DNA of 64,000 nt from Zeus faber (GCA_960531495.1 OY482860.1:17670462-17734461); one strand, 5' to 3'. Numbered from the stretch's first letter, positions 12,790-23,756 are shown. Notes: generated from the sequence alone by a model not told the origin. A program made the numbers and translations.

Positions 12790-14558
12790 CCTTTTTTGCC
12801 TGCATTGTAGAGACAGCAGGTATCTTGTGTCATGAGAGCAAGAACAAATTTGAAAAAATGTGCTTATCATGCAGGACAGTGACTCACCGTGTTGAATTAA
12901 TTGACGAAGAGCTAGCAAGCAAGCTAAACAAAAAAGCGGAGTCATTTACATTATATTCTTTGCCACTGGACGAAAGTAATGACATAAAGGACACGCTCAG
13001 CTTTTAAATTTTTATCAGAGGGATTAATGACAATTTTGAGAAAACCGAGGAATTTTTGGCCATGGAATCCCTAAAAGGAAAAACACGGGGAGAGGACTTG
13101 TATGACAATGTGTGGGCGGTCATCAAGAGGCACAAGCTACCTTGGAGTACGCTCGCCAACGTTACCACAGATGGATCGCCAAATCTGACGGGAAAAAACT
13201 GCTCAAAAGAATCCAGGAGAGGGTGAAAGAAGAAAACCCTGAGCAAGAGGTTATTTTCCTTCACTGCATAATTCACCAGGAAGCACTGTGAAAATCCGTA
13301 TTGCAGCTTGACCACGTGGTGAAGCCAGTTGTAAAACTTGTTAACTTTATTCGAGCGAGGGGCCTTCCCATCGTCAGTTTCCCATTAAGTTTCTTGCAGA
13401 AACTGACGCTGATCACAGGGACTTGCTTTACTATTCTAATGTCCACTGGTTAAGTTTAGGGAAAGTATGTCAACGAGTGTGGGAGCTCAAACAGGAGATT
13501 ATCTCATTTTTGGAGCTACTTGAGAACGCTGACAAGTTTCCTGAGCTGAGTGACACAGATTGGTTTCTTGATTTAGCTTTTGCTGTGGACATACTGACAC
13601 ATGAATGAGCTGAATGTGAAGCTAAAAGGGTAAGACTAGTTTGTGCATGAAATGCATACAAACGTCAGAGTCTTCAAAACCAAGCTAGCTTTATTCTCAA
13701 AGCAAATTCCAAACAAGTCATTCGCTCATTTCCCCACACTGGCTGCGTTGAAAGAGGCCCCGCATCATGTGAAAAATTACAGGAAATCACTGGAGGACCT
13801 GCATGAAGAATTCTGCCGTCGGTTCTCTGATTTTGGAAAAATTGACAAGTCACTTCAGCTGGTGTCATGTCCCTTCTCACAAGACCCTAAAACGGCGCCA
13901 CAGGAGTTGCAGTTGGAACTGATTGATCTCCAATGTGACACCGTCTTAAAGGAGAAGTTAAATTCTCTTTAACTGGACGAGTTTTATGCTTCATTAGGCG
14001 CAGCCAAATTTCCAAACATCCAGAAGATGGCACAGAGGATGCTGGTGTTGTTTGGCTCTCTGTATGTGTGTGAACAGTCTTTTATGGGGATGGTAGCTCA
14101 GGAGGTAGAGCTGGTGGTCTAGTGATCCAAAGGTCGCTGGTTCGATCCCAGGCTCCTCCTGCTAGCATGCTGTAGTGTCCTTGAGCAAGACACTTAACCC
14201 CTAATTGCTCCTGATGGCTGCGTCCGTCAGTCTTTGAACAATTGTAAGTCGCTTTGGATAAAAGCGTCTGCAAAATGACTAAATGTTTAGTGTGATGAAC
14301 ACCAACAAAGCACCCCACAGATCCCAGTTGATGAACACCTCAGATCTGTTCTGAGAATGGCCACAACAAAACTAACACCAAACTTTGATGCACTGGCAAA
14401 AATGGGTGATCAACAACACTGTTCCCACTAAAAGGTAAGTGTAGCACTGTAATGCTTTTTTTCTGTGTATGTTTGATATGTATGGATCTTGTGCTGACCC
14501 GGCCCGTCTGTCAAATTTTAAAAGTCAATGTGTGAGCCAAAAAGTTTGCCCACCCCTG
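12790..14558 (+). pseudogene. hAT transposase remnant (GTF2IRD2-like type), SINE-split
   Basis: Translated blocks run in order: a CIVETAGILCHESKNKFE-type segment (12800), LIDEELASKLNKKAESFTLYS (12898), FLAMESLKGKTRGEDLYD (13050), NVTTDGSPNLTGKN (13160), VCQRVWELKQEIISFLELLENADKFPELSDTDW (13465), KTKLALFSKQIPNKSFAHFPTL (13680) and LQLELIDLQCDTVLKEKLNSL (13905). After the SINE comes the C-terminal VMNTNKAPHRSQ-type dimerisation region. This is the hAT family from which vertebrate GTF2IRD2 took its transposase part. Stops and frameshifts interrupt it (for example after 13007 and 13608), and the N-terminal zinc-finger part is missing. The 3' end closes with a hAT-like terminal repeat (aaagtttgcccacccctg, ending 14558). 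It is inactive. Confidence 0.85.
14085..14285 (+). mobile_element. tRNA-derived SINE, copy 1
   Basis: The head carries RNA polymerase III promoter boxes: an A-box tagctcaggaggtagagc (about 14094) and a B-box ggttcgatccc (about 14140). The body contains tgtccttgagcaagacactt and the tail aagtcgctttggataaaagc, shared with a LINE 3' end in many fishes. It is inserted inside the hAT transposase: tgtgtgaacagtctttt lies before it and tttagtgtgatgaacacc resumes the hAT frame after it. The same family recurs at 27321-27524 and, reversed, 63084-63204. Confidence 0.9.
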
Positions 14559-14579
14559 CTCTACAATATTTAGTCTCAG

Positions 14580-15025
14580 CTTCCCAGTCATTCTTTGCCA
14601 GACCGTCAACTAGCTTACCCGAGTTGTACAGCTACTGGCTCCATTCCTAGTTCCAAGTTCCTAGCTCCTAGTGCTTGTTTCAAGTTCCTAGTTTATGTCT
14701 CTTTGTTTTGTCTTCCCCTTAGCTGCTTGTCTCCTGACAGACCCAGTCTGTCCGTCCAACTCCAGCCAGCCCGGTTTACCTGCTTGTCTCCGCTTGTCAA
14801 CCAAGGCTTTCCGTCCTTCTCCATCCAGCCTGGTTCCCTGTCTCTCCACCCGGATCCTCGACCCCTCCTCCCGATCATCATCATCCCTGCCCAGTCCGGC
14901 TCCATCCCTACCTGACCGTGTCCCCCCGGCCAGCTCCACTGTGTGGGCTAATAAACATTCTTTGTCTGCCTCCCTTCTCCCGGTGTTGTGCGTTTGGGTC
15001 TCTCCTAGCTCTGGTCGTGACAACA
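14580..15025 (+). mobile_element. Gypsy-type LTR, 5'-incomplete (Gypsy-C family)
   Basis: The text tgccagaccgtcaact (about 14596) matches the minus-strand LTR at 19970-20336. A polyadenylation signal aataaa sits at 14950-14955. The 3' terminus (cgtttgggtc...ctagctctggtcgtgacaaca, ending 15025) matches the LTR ending at 23014. Rich in pyrimidine stretches, as fish Gypsy LTRs often are. No internal coding region of this element remains next to it. Confidence 0.65.
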
Positions 15026-15420
15026 GTAATTGGGCACGTGGTCTCTTCCTGTCATAGTTATGGCAGTAAATAAGGAAGAGAAGGAGAGGGGTGTAACCAG
15101 GACAGTGTTGGGGTGTGATCAAACCGCTGGTGGTGTGTGCCTGTGATGAGACTGTGTGCGCGTGTGCATGTGCATGTGTGTCCACCGGTGAGTGTACAGG
15201 ACTTGTTCCAATTGGTTCTGGTGTATAAGGTCATGGTTTGGTGCATTATATTATAGTGCTTCCATCCAGCAGAAATGCCCCCGAAGACACCCCTGAGTCC
15301 CGCAGCCGTACAGACACCCCATGGCTGCAGGAAAGCCCTGAGCACCCTGCCCTGCAGCCACAGAAGACCCCCCAGCCCCCGGAGAAGCCCACGGAGCAAC
15401 CTCCATGTCCAGCCCCGAGG
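15026..15420 (+). repeat. Dispersed repeat R, copy 1
   Basis: Starts gcacgtggtctcttcctgtc, then ggtgtaaccaggacagtg, a short degenerate GT run (15140-15185), the core gtccaccggtgagtgtacag (about 15179) with ccaattggttctggtgta, and ends in a GC-rich segment (ggctgcaggaaagccctg). Other copies are at 17085, 23574, 24176, 44996 and 61276. It is non-coding and borders a LINE fragment directly at about 15420. Confidence 0.75.
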
Positions 15421-17078
15421 AGCATAACCCAGTCTCATCCCTACCGGAAGTGTTCAATCTTATATCAAAATTCTCAGCTATTTCAGACTTTTCAATATAC
15501 TGGACTAAAACCACTGGTCTTACCACTCAGTGGGGAGGACTGGAATGCTGTAAACCAGAAACTTCCCTTAACCATCACAACAGGCAGGCAACATTAGATA
15601 CCTTGGTATTGATATCTCCACCAATCTGTCAGATTTGTTTACCTTAAACTTTACTCCATTGCTCAAATCCATTGAAGAAGACCTCATTTGATGGATTTTT
15701 GGTAGGATAGCAGCAGTGAAAATTAATATACTAGAAGAACAATCTTTCGTCACACTCACACCACACTACAACACATGGCCTGCGCGCTGCGTGCGCAGTG
15801 TCTCAGCGTCAAACATCTCATTGCGCATCACCCTTTATATACTATATACACTGTATACATGCTATATTCTATATATACACATCCCATCACCGTTCTCTGT
15901 CTCAGTCTCACTCCAGCAGTCTGTAAGTATTTACTACACTAGCGTCTGAATCGCCAAATCACTATCGACCAATTTGCTTAACCAGCTGGTTGTAGGAACA
16001 GAACTCTGTTGTTAAGTGATGAGTCCCTGTATATATTTTCAATGACCCCAGTCCAACCAACAGTACATGGGTTTAATACTCTAGACTCAATAAATTCTAT
16101 TAGAAATACAAGATACCAATAATTAAACTAGCAACACTACTGACAAACCAAGATTGTGGAGGCCTAGCAACCCCAAACTTCAGCCATTCATTGCAACGAC
16201 TCTGTCAGCCTCGTGGAGATTCCTCAAACTCAGTGGTCACTATCTCCAAACAAATTCATGCCAATTTGGCACAACCCAGATTCTCTGGTTCAAAAATAGA
16301 CCAATAATCTTCAGTTTTTGGAAAAACAATTTCTCATCTGGAACACATTTTTTGAAACTATTTACTTATATCCTTCCCAGCCTTGATACCCAATTGATAA
16401 TATCATTGGCCACAACTTCCTTCAACTACAGCAGTCTCTAAAAGTTAAAATCAAATTGACAAACAACATCCTACAACTACCTCCGAAGATTGAACATCTT
16501 ACTCATATGGGTAATTTAAAAAAAAAGGGATTTCAGAGTATCCAAACTTTTACTAAAAACAGATGACACTTTATCTTTACCTACCATGAAATGGGAAAGA
16601 GATCCTGCTGTTTCCACCGACATCAACATGCCGAGGCTCATTTACAACAACACCATTTCTATGACCTGCAACTCAAAAATGCAACTCAAATATAAGATTC
16701 TGCACAGAGCTCATATCATGGAACACAAAATGTTCAAAATGGGTTTTATGGATAAAGATGTTTGCTCTCACTGTTCCCAGAATACCAGACGACTTCCATG
16801 TCATCTGCCTCTGCCCACCTATTCAAACATTCTGGACCAACATCTTTAAGAATCAATCAACCCTTCTGGATCACGGCATTCCAGTCTCCCCGTCTGTATG
16901 TCTTCTCTGTAATCTCTCCTCAGGTGACCCACCACTGAATCATCACCACCAATTTTGATCGCCTTAACAATTGGTAAGAAATCAAGATTACTCAATTGGA
17001 AAAACAGAGATAATCTAACCGCATCCCAATGGTTACATTTATTAATAGAATACATCGCAATGTAAAAACTATTGGCAG
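15421..17078 (+). pseudogene. Tx1/L1-type LINE ORF2, part C-terminal to YxDD
   Basis: Broken frames read NPVSSLPEVFNLISKFSAISDFS (15430), TKTTGL/VLPLSGEDWNAVNQKLPL (15500-15570), a YLGIDIS-like block with SDLFTLNFTPLLKSIEEDLI (15600-15690), KIKLTNNILQLPPKIEHL (16448), QLKYKILHRAHIMEHKMFKMGFMDKDVCSHCSQNT (16690-16790) and a zinc-finger-like CP-IQTFWTNIF region (16810). This is the part of an L1-clade ORF2 after the catalytic reverse transcriptase motif. It carries several stops, frameshifts and an inserted segment at about 15752-16034. It begins within about ten codons of where the fragment at 23757-24175 stops. Confidence 0.8.
15752..16034. mobile_element. Insertion inside the LINE fragment, MITE-related
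   Basis: LINE coding text stops near 15752 and resumes near 16035. The intervening DNA ends in cagaactctgttgttaagtg...tccctgtat, which in reverse complement resembles the left end of the foldback element at 10388. The other end is not matched, so this may be a truncated or related MITE. Confidence 0.45.
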
Positions 17079-17084
17079 TGCTCC

Positions 17085-17545
17085 TGAGCGTAGCCTGCGG
17101 CTGGCGTCCGTGTGTTGATTTGGGGTGTAGATGCGGGTTGGGGGAGTGTGGGGTGTTTGGGTCTGGCTGGGTGCGTTTGCTGGGGTGCCACGGTGGTTCT
17201 TGCCACGACATAGTTCTGACCTTAAACACCAGAACCAATTGGGATAAGTCCTGTACATTCACCGGTGGACACTTCACACTCACTCACATACAGGCGGTCT
17301 GATCACAGACCCTCACAGTGGTGTGAGGGTCTCACACCACTGGCACCTGCTTTGAACGCACCTCAGCACCATCCTGGTCTACTTTTCTTTGTCATTTACT
17401 GCCATAACTGACAGGAAGAGGCCACATGCCCAACTGCTATTCCAGTTTTCCTGGACCTAATTAACTGTTTTTGTTTTTCGATTTTTTTTTTTTCCATGTA
17501 CATGTTTGTTTCTGTATTTTTCCATGTACATGTTAAAAAAAAACA
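17085..17545 (-). repeat. Dispersed repeat R, copy 2
   Basis: Reverse complement of R: accaattgggataagtcctg and tacattcaccggtggacac (about 17235-17275), cctgctttgaacgcacctc, tcatttactgccataactgac and aggaagaggccacatgccc match copies 1 and 6. Together with copy 1 it flanks the LINE fragment as an inverted pair. Confidence 0.75.
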
Positions 17546-17824
17546 AGGATCACACCCTCACGATCTCTGCCTTTTGTCAGACAAACAGAAATATAAGAAA
17601 ACTTTGCAGCTGCCGTGATTGGCTAGTCAGCTCAATTAGACACAGCTGATACTGAAGCGGGGCGCGTCAGCCAACATCACCCCGCGAGTGTGCGATTCTG
17701 AACTGAATGTTCCACAACTGCTCCGGGAAAATACTCTGACGTTTCTTTGTCTGCTTTATTTTCTTATTTACAATTAAATTGAAATTTACATTAAAATAGG
17801 AAATTTACATTGAATGTACAAGTG
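17546..17824. other. Unassigned short intergenic stretch
   Basis: No gene or repeat recognised; ordinary mixed composition. Confidence 0.4.
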
Positions 17825-18640
17825 ACCAGAGCATATGTCGAATTGTTCATATGTCATCAATATGATCAGTAGCTTATTATTGCTGGTTAAGAAGCCTGAT
17901 GGCCTGGGGATAAAAAATGTTTGAGTCTGGTAGTCCATGCCCAAATGCTCTAGTAATATTTACCAGAGGGCAGCAACATGAACAGTCCATAGCCTGGGTG
18001 GCCGTAGTTTTTTATGATTTTCCCTGCCTTCTCAGGCATCTTGTATTGTAGATGCCTTGCCTTCACCACCCTCTGGAGGGCCTTTGATCAGCAGCGGAGC
18101 AGCTGCCGTACCAGGCGGTAATGCAGCCACAGAGGATGCTCTCAATAGTGCACCTGTGGAAGTTGGTGAGAGTTTTGGCAGACATGAATAAGTTTCCTCA
18201 GGAAGTATAGGCACTTTTGGGCAGTTTTTTACCGCTGAGTCCACTTGCCTGCACCAGGTGAGGTCATCTTTGATAATTACACAGAGGAACTTGAAGGAGG
18301 AGACTCTTCACTTCAGCTCCAAAGATGTGAATGGAGGCATGACCCCTCCCCTGCTGCTTCCTGAAGTCCATAACCTCCTTAGTCTTGCAGATATTGAGAG
18401 AGAGAGAGAGAGAGAGAGGTTGTTGCCCTGGCACCATGTTGCCAAGGCACTAATCTCCTCTCCTCTCTATAGGCGGTCTCATCATTGTTGGAGATGAGAC
18501 CCAGGATGGTGGTGTCATCTACAAACATGAGGATGATTTTGGAGCTGTGTTTGACCACAGAGTCATGTGTGAACAGAGCATACAGAAGGGGACTGAGTAC
18601 ACAGCCCTAAGGGGCTCCATTCAAGGGCACTACTGTAATC
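17825..18640 (-). pseudogene. L2/Rex-like LINE reverse transcriptase fragment
   Basis: On the minus strand the text reads GCVLSPLLYALFTHD (about 18600), SKIILMFVDDTTILGLISNNDETAYREEISALATWCQGNNLSL (about 18550-18400), VSSFKFLCVIIKDDLTW (about 18290-18240), then LRxL/FLRKL-like and CTIESILCGCITAW-like text (about 18150-18090). The VDDTT is the reverse transcriptase YxDD site with V in place of A and its aromatic residue changed to F. A (GA)n run interrupts it at about 18397-18418. It continues to about 17830 as the C-terminal non-catalytic region, with stops and frame changes, and is inactive. Confidence 0.75.
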
Positions 18641-18695
18641 CCTCCCTTATTATATTCAACTCATAAGTTACCTGTGTAGCATCGCTCGGTCATAG

Positions 18696-18731
18696 CATTA
18701 TCTATAAGTGAAATAACACTTATAGATAATG
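18696..18731. repeat. Perfect 15-bp hairpin
   Basis: cattatctataagtg (18696-18710) pairs exactly with cacttatagataatg (18717-18731) around a 6-nt aaataa loop. No repeat family or gene explains it. Confidence 0.9.
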
Positions 18732-19969
18732 TGTTGACTCCTCAGGGCTTTTGTTGGTTTTAGAATATTAATGCTGCTAGATTGGTTTCCATTTAACAAC
18801 CTCAAAATATTCCCAATCAGACAGAATTGTTATAGAGCACAGTCCATGCACCAGTCCAGACAACTTGATGAAAACACTGAATGCTATGGCAATTGGATTT
18901 ACCAAACAGTGGTAGAGTTCAATTCCATAAGCCATACACGTAATTCTGGCCTATCATAGCAGGCCCTTGAATTACAACAGGGTCTCGACGGGTGGTGCAT
19001 TCATCTTATGTGGGACCAAAACAGATCAGACGAACAAAGGAAAAAAACAAATTGTTTTGTATCAGAAAGAAAGAAGGAGAGTTAAAGAAAGAGTGGAAGA
19101 GCCCCGGGGGGACGATAAAACCTGGGCTTAGGTGATCAACATCAAGCTTTCCACTGATCATACCACACTCTTATCTACACTGCTACAGAACATGGCGACC
19201 ATTTATCTATTGGTGTGTGTGTGTGTGTGTGTGTGTACAACAGAGAGATAGAAACAGGATGAGGGAAACAAAGATGGAAGGAATGTATGATGGAATACAA
19301 AGAACAGGATGGATGTGTTTGCCTCAAACAAGACAAACACATTCATCCCGTTCCTTGTATTATGTAATTGGTTGTGGTTGTTATCAGTAATTATAATTCA
19401 GGAAGATTTTATACATTGACATCTCTGGAATGTCTAAATTCTGACAGTGATGTTATTATATTTTTATTTTGTAAAACTTACTCTGGTGCATGTCAGTTGT
19501 CCTTAGAAGCGTATATATTTGTGACATTGAATACGTTGCACTTTGTTTAATCTAATTGTCTTCTGGTAAAACATAATTATTAAATAATTAAACGTCATTG
19601 TTTTCAAACATAAAATGGTTTATAGGAGGGCTGTCAAAGTTAATGCAATAATAAGTCTTAACGCAAGTTCTGTTATTTTGACCTTTTGCCCGACCTGTAG
19701 TTAAGATGGCGCCAATCCGTGTTGTGTTTGTAGGCTCGCAATATTGCAGTGGATGACGTCACATGCCGTCTCTACGTGCCCCTGTGGCGGGATGTACAAA
19801 CAAAGCCGTGCGAGAACTCCCTGGGCATGTAATATGGTGGGAGACCCACTCTTTACGACCAAGGCTAGGAGGCTCGGAGACTCAAATGCACGACACAGAG
19901 ACGGTAGGCAGACAGGGGTAAATGAAGGAGTTTCATTCTGAGTCACAGTGGTGATGACGGGAGAGGTCC
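18732..19969. other. Unassigned DNA with a short GT array
   Basis: (GT)n at 19213-19236. Around 19627-19670 is a gctgtcaaagttaatgcaataata-like motif of a kind often seen at the end of non-autonomous vertebrate transposons. No gene is supported. Confidence 0.4.
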
Positions 19970-20336
19970 GGTTGGGTTGGAGGGCCGGTGGAACTATCGG
20001 ACCAGGTAGAGCAAGACAGGACAGGACCGGCGTAGACTAGGAAGGAGGGGTCCAGGCTGGATGAAGCAGGACGGGAATGACTTGAACGATGAGAGGAAAC
20101 AGGCAGGTTAAAACAGGGACGAGATACTTGGATTACTCAGACTTCGAGGGAGCCAGGAGAGTTACGAGCTTGGATAAGTTAGTTGACGGTCTGGCAATGA
20201 GTGACTGGGGAGCCGGAGAATAAATACAGTGGTTGATGATGATGGGTCTCAGGTGTGTGTGGAGTTTTCCGGAGGAAGGAGCAGCAGATGAGGGAACAGC
20301 GGCCCCTAGTGGCACTAAGAGACCGTGGGCTTGACA
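19970..20336 (-). mobile_element. Gypsy-C family LTR fragment
   Basis: Read on the minus strand it begins tgtcaagcccacggtc (20336) and contains tgccagaccgtcaacta (about 20190) and pyrimidine-rich text matching 14580-15025. Its 3' terminus is not clear, so the right boundary on the minus strand is approximate. Confidence 0.55.
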
Positions 20337-20429
20337 TCACCGCCGGCAGCTCCATGTCTAGACTCCAGATAGTCTGCTTAACAGTTCCATGTCCTGTGTT
20401 GCACCACCTGATGTTAATGAAGAGTGCAA

Positions 20430-20730
20430 GTCCCCATCCTTTGCAACTGTCGCCACAGGGCTGCAGAGCTAGCGCTAAGCTTAAGGCTTTGCGATTGACA
20501 AAGCGGTGGAGGTACAAGCCCTATATTCCATCAGTAGTGATGGGGACCGTGAACTCGCTGGCCAACGAGCTGGCTGCCCTGGTGAAGAACCAGAAGATCT
20601 ACAGGGAGTGTAGTTTACTTTTTTTTTACAGAAACATGGCTAACCGGAAACACTCCACACACTAATGTGGATTTACCGGCATTCACTACTGTGAGAGCGG
20701 ATGTCGTGACCAAGAAAGTCCAGAATTGGG
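20430..20730 (+). pseudogene. L2-like LINE, endonuclease N-terminal fragment
   Basis: Frames spell LTKRWRYKPYIPSVVMGTVNSLANELAALVKN (20490-20590), YRECSLLFF, then TETWL-like text after a shift (about 20628) and GFTGIHYC/AFTTVRAD-like text. This is the start of an AP-endonuclease domain of an L2/CR1-type LINE. The rest of the LINE is absent and the frame is broken. Confidence 0.65.
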
Positions 20731-20994
20731 ATTTCATATATTTTTAGTATATTTGTATATTTTCTCTGTATATATGGCTATAATTGTATTCATTTTTTGA
20801 CATATTTGGCAAATTCTTTATTTGGCAATTTTTGTATATTTGGCAATTTCAGCTTTTTTGTGCCAATTGTCCGTACAGCAATACACCAATCCATCAAATA
20901 ATATGAACAGCCATGCAAAATATCTGTCTCTCCCTCTTCATCTCTCCCTTTCTGTCTTCTATACATGCACACACCACACGCACACACACACCCA

Positions 20995-21038
<44 letters not shown>

Positions 21039-21291
21039 ATTAGACATGTAAACTTGGACAGGAAACACACAGATCTTAATTAAGATGGGGCTCAGAGTCA
21101 CAGCAGCGGGCGATGCCATCTGGGGTCCATGACTTCAGGTCCAGGACATGCTTTCTTACTGTTCCATCACCTGACACCGCCAAACCCCCACACAAACAAC
21201 CCTGAAAAAATGAAGCAACCACTTGCATATTAACAACTCCCCCACACTCCAAATCCCTATCATAATTATAATTATGAATGAGAGATCTACA

Positions 21292-21329
<38 letters not shown>

Positions 21330-21930
21330 ACACACACACACACACACACAGACACACAAACACACACAAAAACACACACAAACACACACACTTTTCTGTT
21401 CTGCTCGTTGTTACAGTATTACCTTTAATTGCTTACCTTCCTGCAGTTGAAAATGTACATCTTGCTGTGTGCCTGTGCAGGTGGAGCCTGCTTGATAAGA
21501 GATTTTAATCTTGCAGACTCTACACTCGCCCTTTGTATTATCAATAGAATTGAAATGGGTCCACATTTTACTCCTTTTCCTGCTGTCACTCATTCCTTAA
21601 CTTTTACCTTTCCAGCGTGTTGGTGTTGTCTCTCCTTGTGGCCCCTTGCTCTCTTCCTCTCTCGTCTCCCTGACTCCCTCCCTCCCGTTCTCCTGTTCGT
21701 GTGTGCTGTGTGTGTGTGTGTGTGTGTGTAACTGCATCAATGCATAAATGGAGACTCCAATACCCATCTCTGCTCCGCTGCACTTGCTTGTTTCCCATTT
21801 CTGAAAATGAAAGTCAGTTAACCAGGCCAACTGAATATTTTGGGTCAAAGTTGTTTGGATTTCCTTACTATCTTTTCCGTATGTGGATGGATTTGGATGA
21901 AATTTGAACCACAAGAACCACGTCGCTCTT
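20731..21930. repeat. Intergenic DNA with CA arrays (20967-21036, 21294-21392, 21704-21729)
   Basis: Imperfect (CA)n at 20967-21036 and 21294-21392, the second broken by aaac and gac variants, and (GT)n at 21704-21729. No gene is recognised between them. Confidence 0.8.
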
Positions 21931-22395
21931 GGACAACTGACGATCATCATGGAAGATGTAGTCGAGAACGAGCTGCTTACACTGGCTTGGATCTATCGCA
22001 CCGGTCACATTAAGGTCCAAGATATGATTCAGAGCTTCCGTCACACGCTCCTCGTAATCCATAACGACACAGAGAAAAGTTTTCACAGACAAATCCCAAT
22101 TCTCATGCTGTGCTTTAAACATCTGTATCGGAAGTGACGTTTGTTTATTTATTCTTCGATGGTCACGCCCCTTCACAACAATGGTTCCAGGTGTGTGATA
22201 AAGTACTACAATTTAAAGGTTGGACTCTATCAAAACGGTTTTATATTTCAACTTCATATCACATGGAATATGGAGGAATAATCTTCACCTGGGCCGGCGT
22301 TTTAAAAGAAACGATCAATCTGTGTTGTTCAACACTGTTCAGCATCTTGGTGAGTGAACTGTGTTCCCCATGTAATCCAACATTAATATTTAACT
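21931..22395. repeat. Dispersed repeat S, copy 1, with minus-strand frame
   Basis: About 460 bp closely matching 57420-57895 in the same orientation: shared blocks include cttggatctatcgcacc, tatgattcagagcttc, tttcacagacaa, ctatcaaaacggtttt and ccccatgtaatccaac. On the minus strand copy 1 keeps a 102-codon frame (21868-22176) with text such as VTEALNHILDLNV and IDPSQCKQLVLDYIFHDD, also readable with a stop in copy 2. That suggests a once-coding element. A splice-donor-like gtgagtgaactg is conserved near 22352. I do not recognise the family. Confidence 0.65.
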
Positions 22396-22649
22396 CCACG
22401 GTTTAACATTTTTCTACCATTTATAAATCAAATTTGGTTTTCAAAATATGATGAGAGATAAAATAAACCACAAAGGAACCAGAAAAAACTCTGGAAAACT
22501 CAAATTTTCCTTTTTTCAACTTATTTGGCTGCTCCTGGTGATGTTGGAAATGTGTGACAATGGAGGTTTTGCTGTGGTAGGTCACATTTAACATGGATAG
22601 GTTGCCAGGCACTAACCCCTTCCTGGTCTTCTCTGCCTCTCCTTCCTCC
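22396..22649. other. Unassigned short stretch
   Basis: AT-rich. The minus-strand 98-codon frame across it has no recognisable domain. Confidence 0.35.
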
Positions 22650-23014
22650 TGCACTGTCTCACACACCTGAGGTTCATCATTCATCAAGCCTGCAGTATTT
22701 ATTACCCGACCTTCCATCCACTCAGCTTTTCTAACTCAGTTTTTATCGCTCGTGGCTCCTCCTTAGTTCTGATAATTTGTGTATGCAAGTCATCATGCTA
22801 ACATTGCCTTCCCCCCTTCCACGTCCAAACCGTTCCTGTACTGCCTTGTCGAGCCTGGCTACCTCATCCCGTCCGGTATTCTTGCCTTCCAGGACCCGTC
22901 CGCCCAATCCACCCTCCGCCACGCCCAGTGTCTCTCAATAAAACTCTGTTGTTAAACCCGTCTGCCCGCAGTCTCTGTGCCGTGCGTTTGAGTCCCCCTA
23001 GCCCTGGTCATAAC
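22650..23014 (+). mobile_element. Gypsy-C-like LTR, probably 3' part
   Basis: cacctgaggttcatcatt...tatttattacccgacc parallels the LTR at 19970-20336. A polyadenylation signal aataaa lies at 22937-22942. The 3' terminus (gcgtttgagtcccc...ctagccctggtcataaca, ending 23014) matches that at 15025. The left edge is uncertain. Confidence 0.6.
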
Positions 23015-23160
23015 AGTACAATCTGGCCATTACATGGATGCAAGCAGAAGCCTCCAAGTGGCTTATCCCGGGCAATGCTGACGACAGAAACTGTACCACA
23101 GTGACTGACTGAAGCAGCCAATTCCGCAACCACCGACAGTCAAGGACAGTCAAGTTTTTC
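23015..23160 (+). pseudogene. Short Gypsy internal (leader/gag start) remnant
   Basis: Directly after the LTR comes gtacaatctggccattacatgga, the layout expected of a primer-binding region followed by a gag start codon. Only about 130 bp remains, with a stop after some twenty codons, before LINE sequence begins. Confidence 0.4.
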
Positions 23161-23162
23161 AC

Positions 23163-23570
23163 CTACAATGGTGGCAATAGTAGTGACCTCAATCAATATG
23201 GAGGGACACACTAGAATAAAGGCAGATGTGCTAGCTTGCCACTGCAATGGATGTGACATTGTCTGTATGCAGGAGACCCACCTGGGTCCGATGAGCAACC
23301 GGCCAACACCACCAGGTATGAAACTGATAGCTTAGATACGTCATCCCAAGTACAGATCAGCCATGTTTGTGAAGCCCCTGTTGGACATCTGGAACATTCA
23401 CACTAACAGCTCAGATACCAACATTGAGACTGTTACTATCTGCCTGCCAGGGATTTTCATTACAGCGTTGTATAAACCACCATCTAGCCACTTTGTATGG
23501 CCTGAACTTCCACCTAAGTGCAGGAAGAAGTATGCTGTTGTGATCGGGGATTTTAATTCCCAATCACAAC
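23163..23570 (+). pseudogene. LINE AP-endonuclease domain fragment
   Basis: The frame reads INMEGHTRIKADVLACHC-GCDIVCMQETHLGP (23190-23290), with the catalytic QETH motif of AP-type endonucleases, then SAMFVKPLLDIW (23360), ITALYKPPSSHF (23458) and VVIGDFNSQSQ (23537), containing the GDFN motif. One stop (near 23336) interrupts it. This belongs to the I/jockey-like or L2-like LINE groups. It ends abruptly at repeat R copy 3. Confidence 0.75.
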
Positions 23571-23573
23571 CCG

Positions 23574-23756
23574 TGTGTGTGTGTGTGGGTGGGTGTGTGT
23601 GTGAGGTGTCCACAGTGTAGAGGACTTTGGTTGGTTGGCCAATTGGTTCTGCTGTATAAAGTCTGTATTATGTGGTGGCGCCTCCAGGCAGCGGAAGCCC
23701 CCCCTCCTCCGAGCTCTGCAACTACATAGTCACCCCACGGCTACAGGAAAGCACCG
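23574..23756 (+). repeat. Dispersed repeat R, copy 3
   Basis: GT run (23574-23602), gtgtccacagtgtagaggac, ccaattggttctgctgta, gtggcgcctccaggcagcgg and ggctacaggaaagcacc match the R core and GC-rich part. It joins a Tx1/L1 LINE fragment directly. Confidence 0.75.

Noticed and set aside
14085..14160. Functional tRNA gene
   Set aside because: A- and B-boxes are present, but the tRNA-like head is fused to a SINE body and tail and recurs at 27321 and 63084, so it is a SINE head.
14688..15185. 165-codon minus-strand frame
   Set aside because: It is antisense to a pyrimidine-rich LTR and repeat R and has no recognisable domain.
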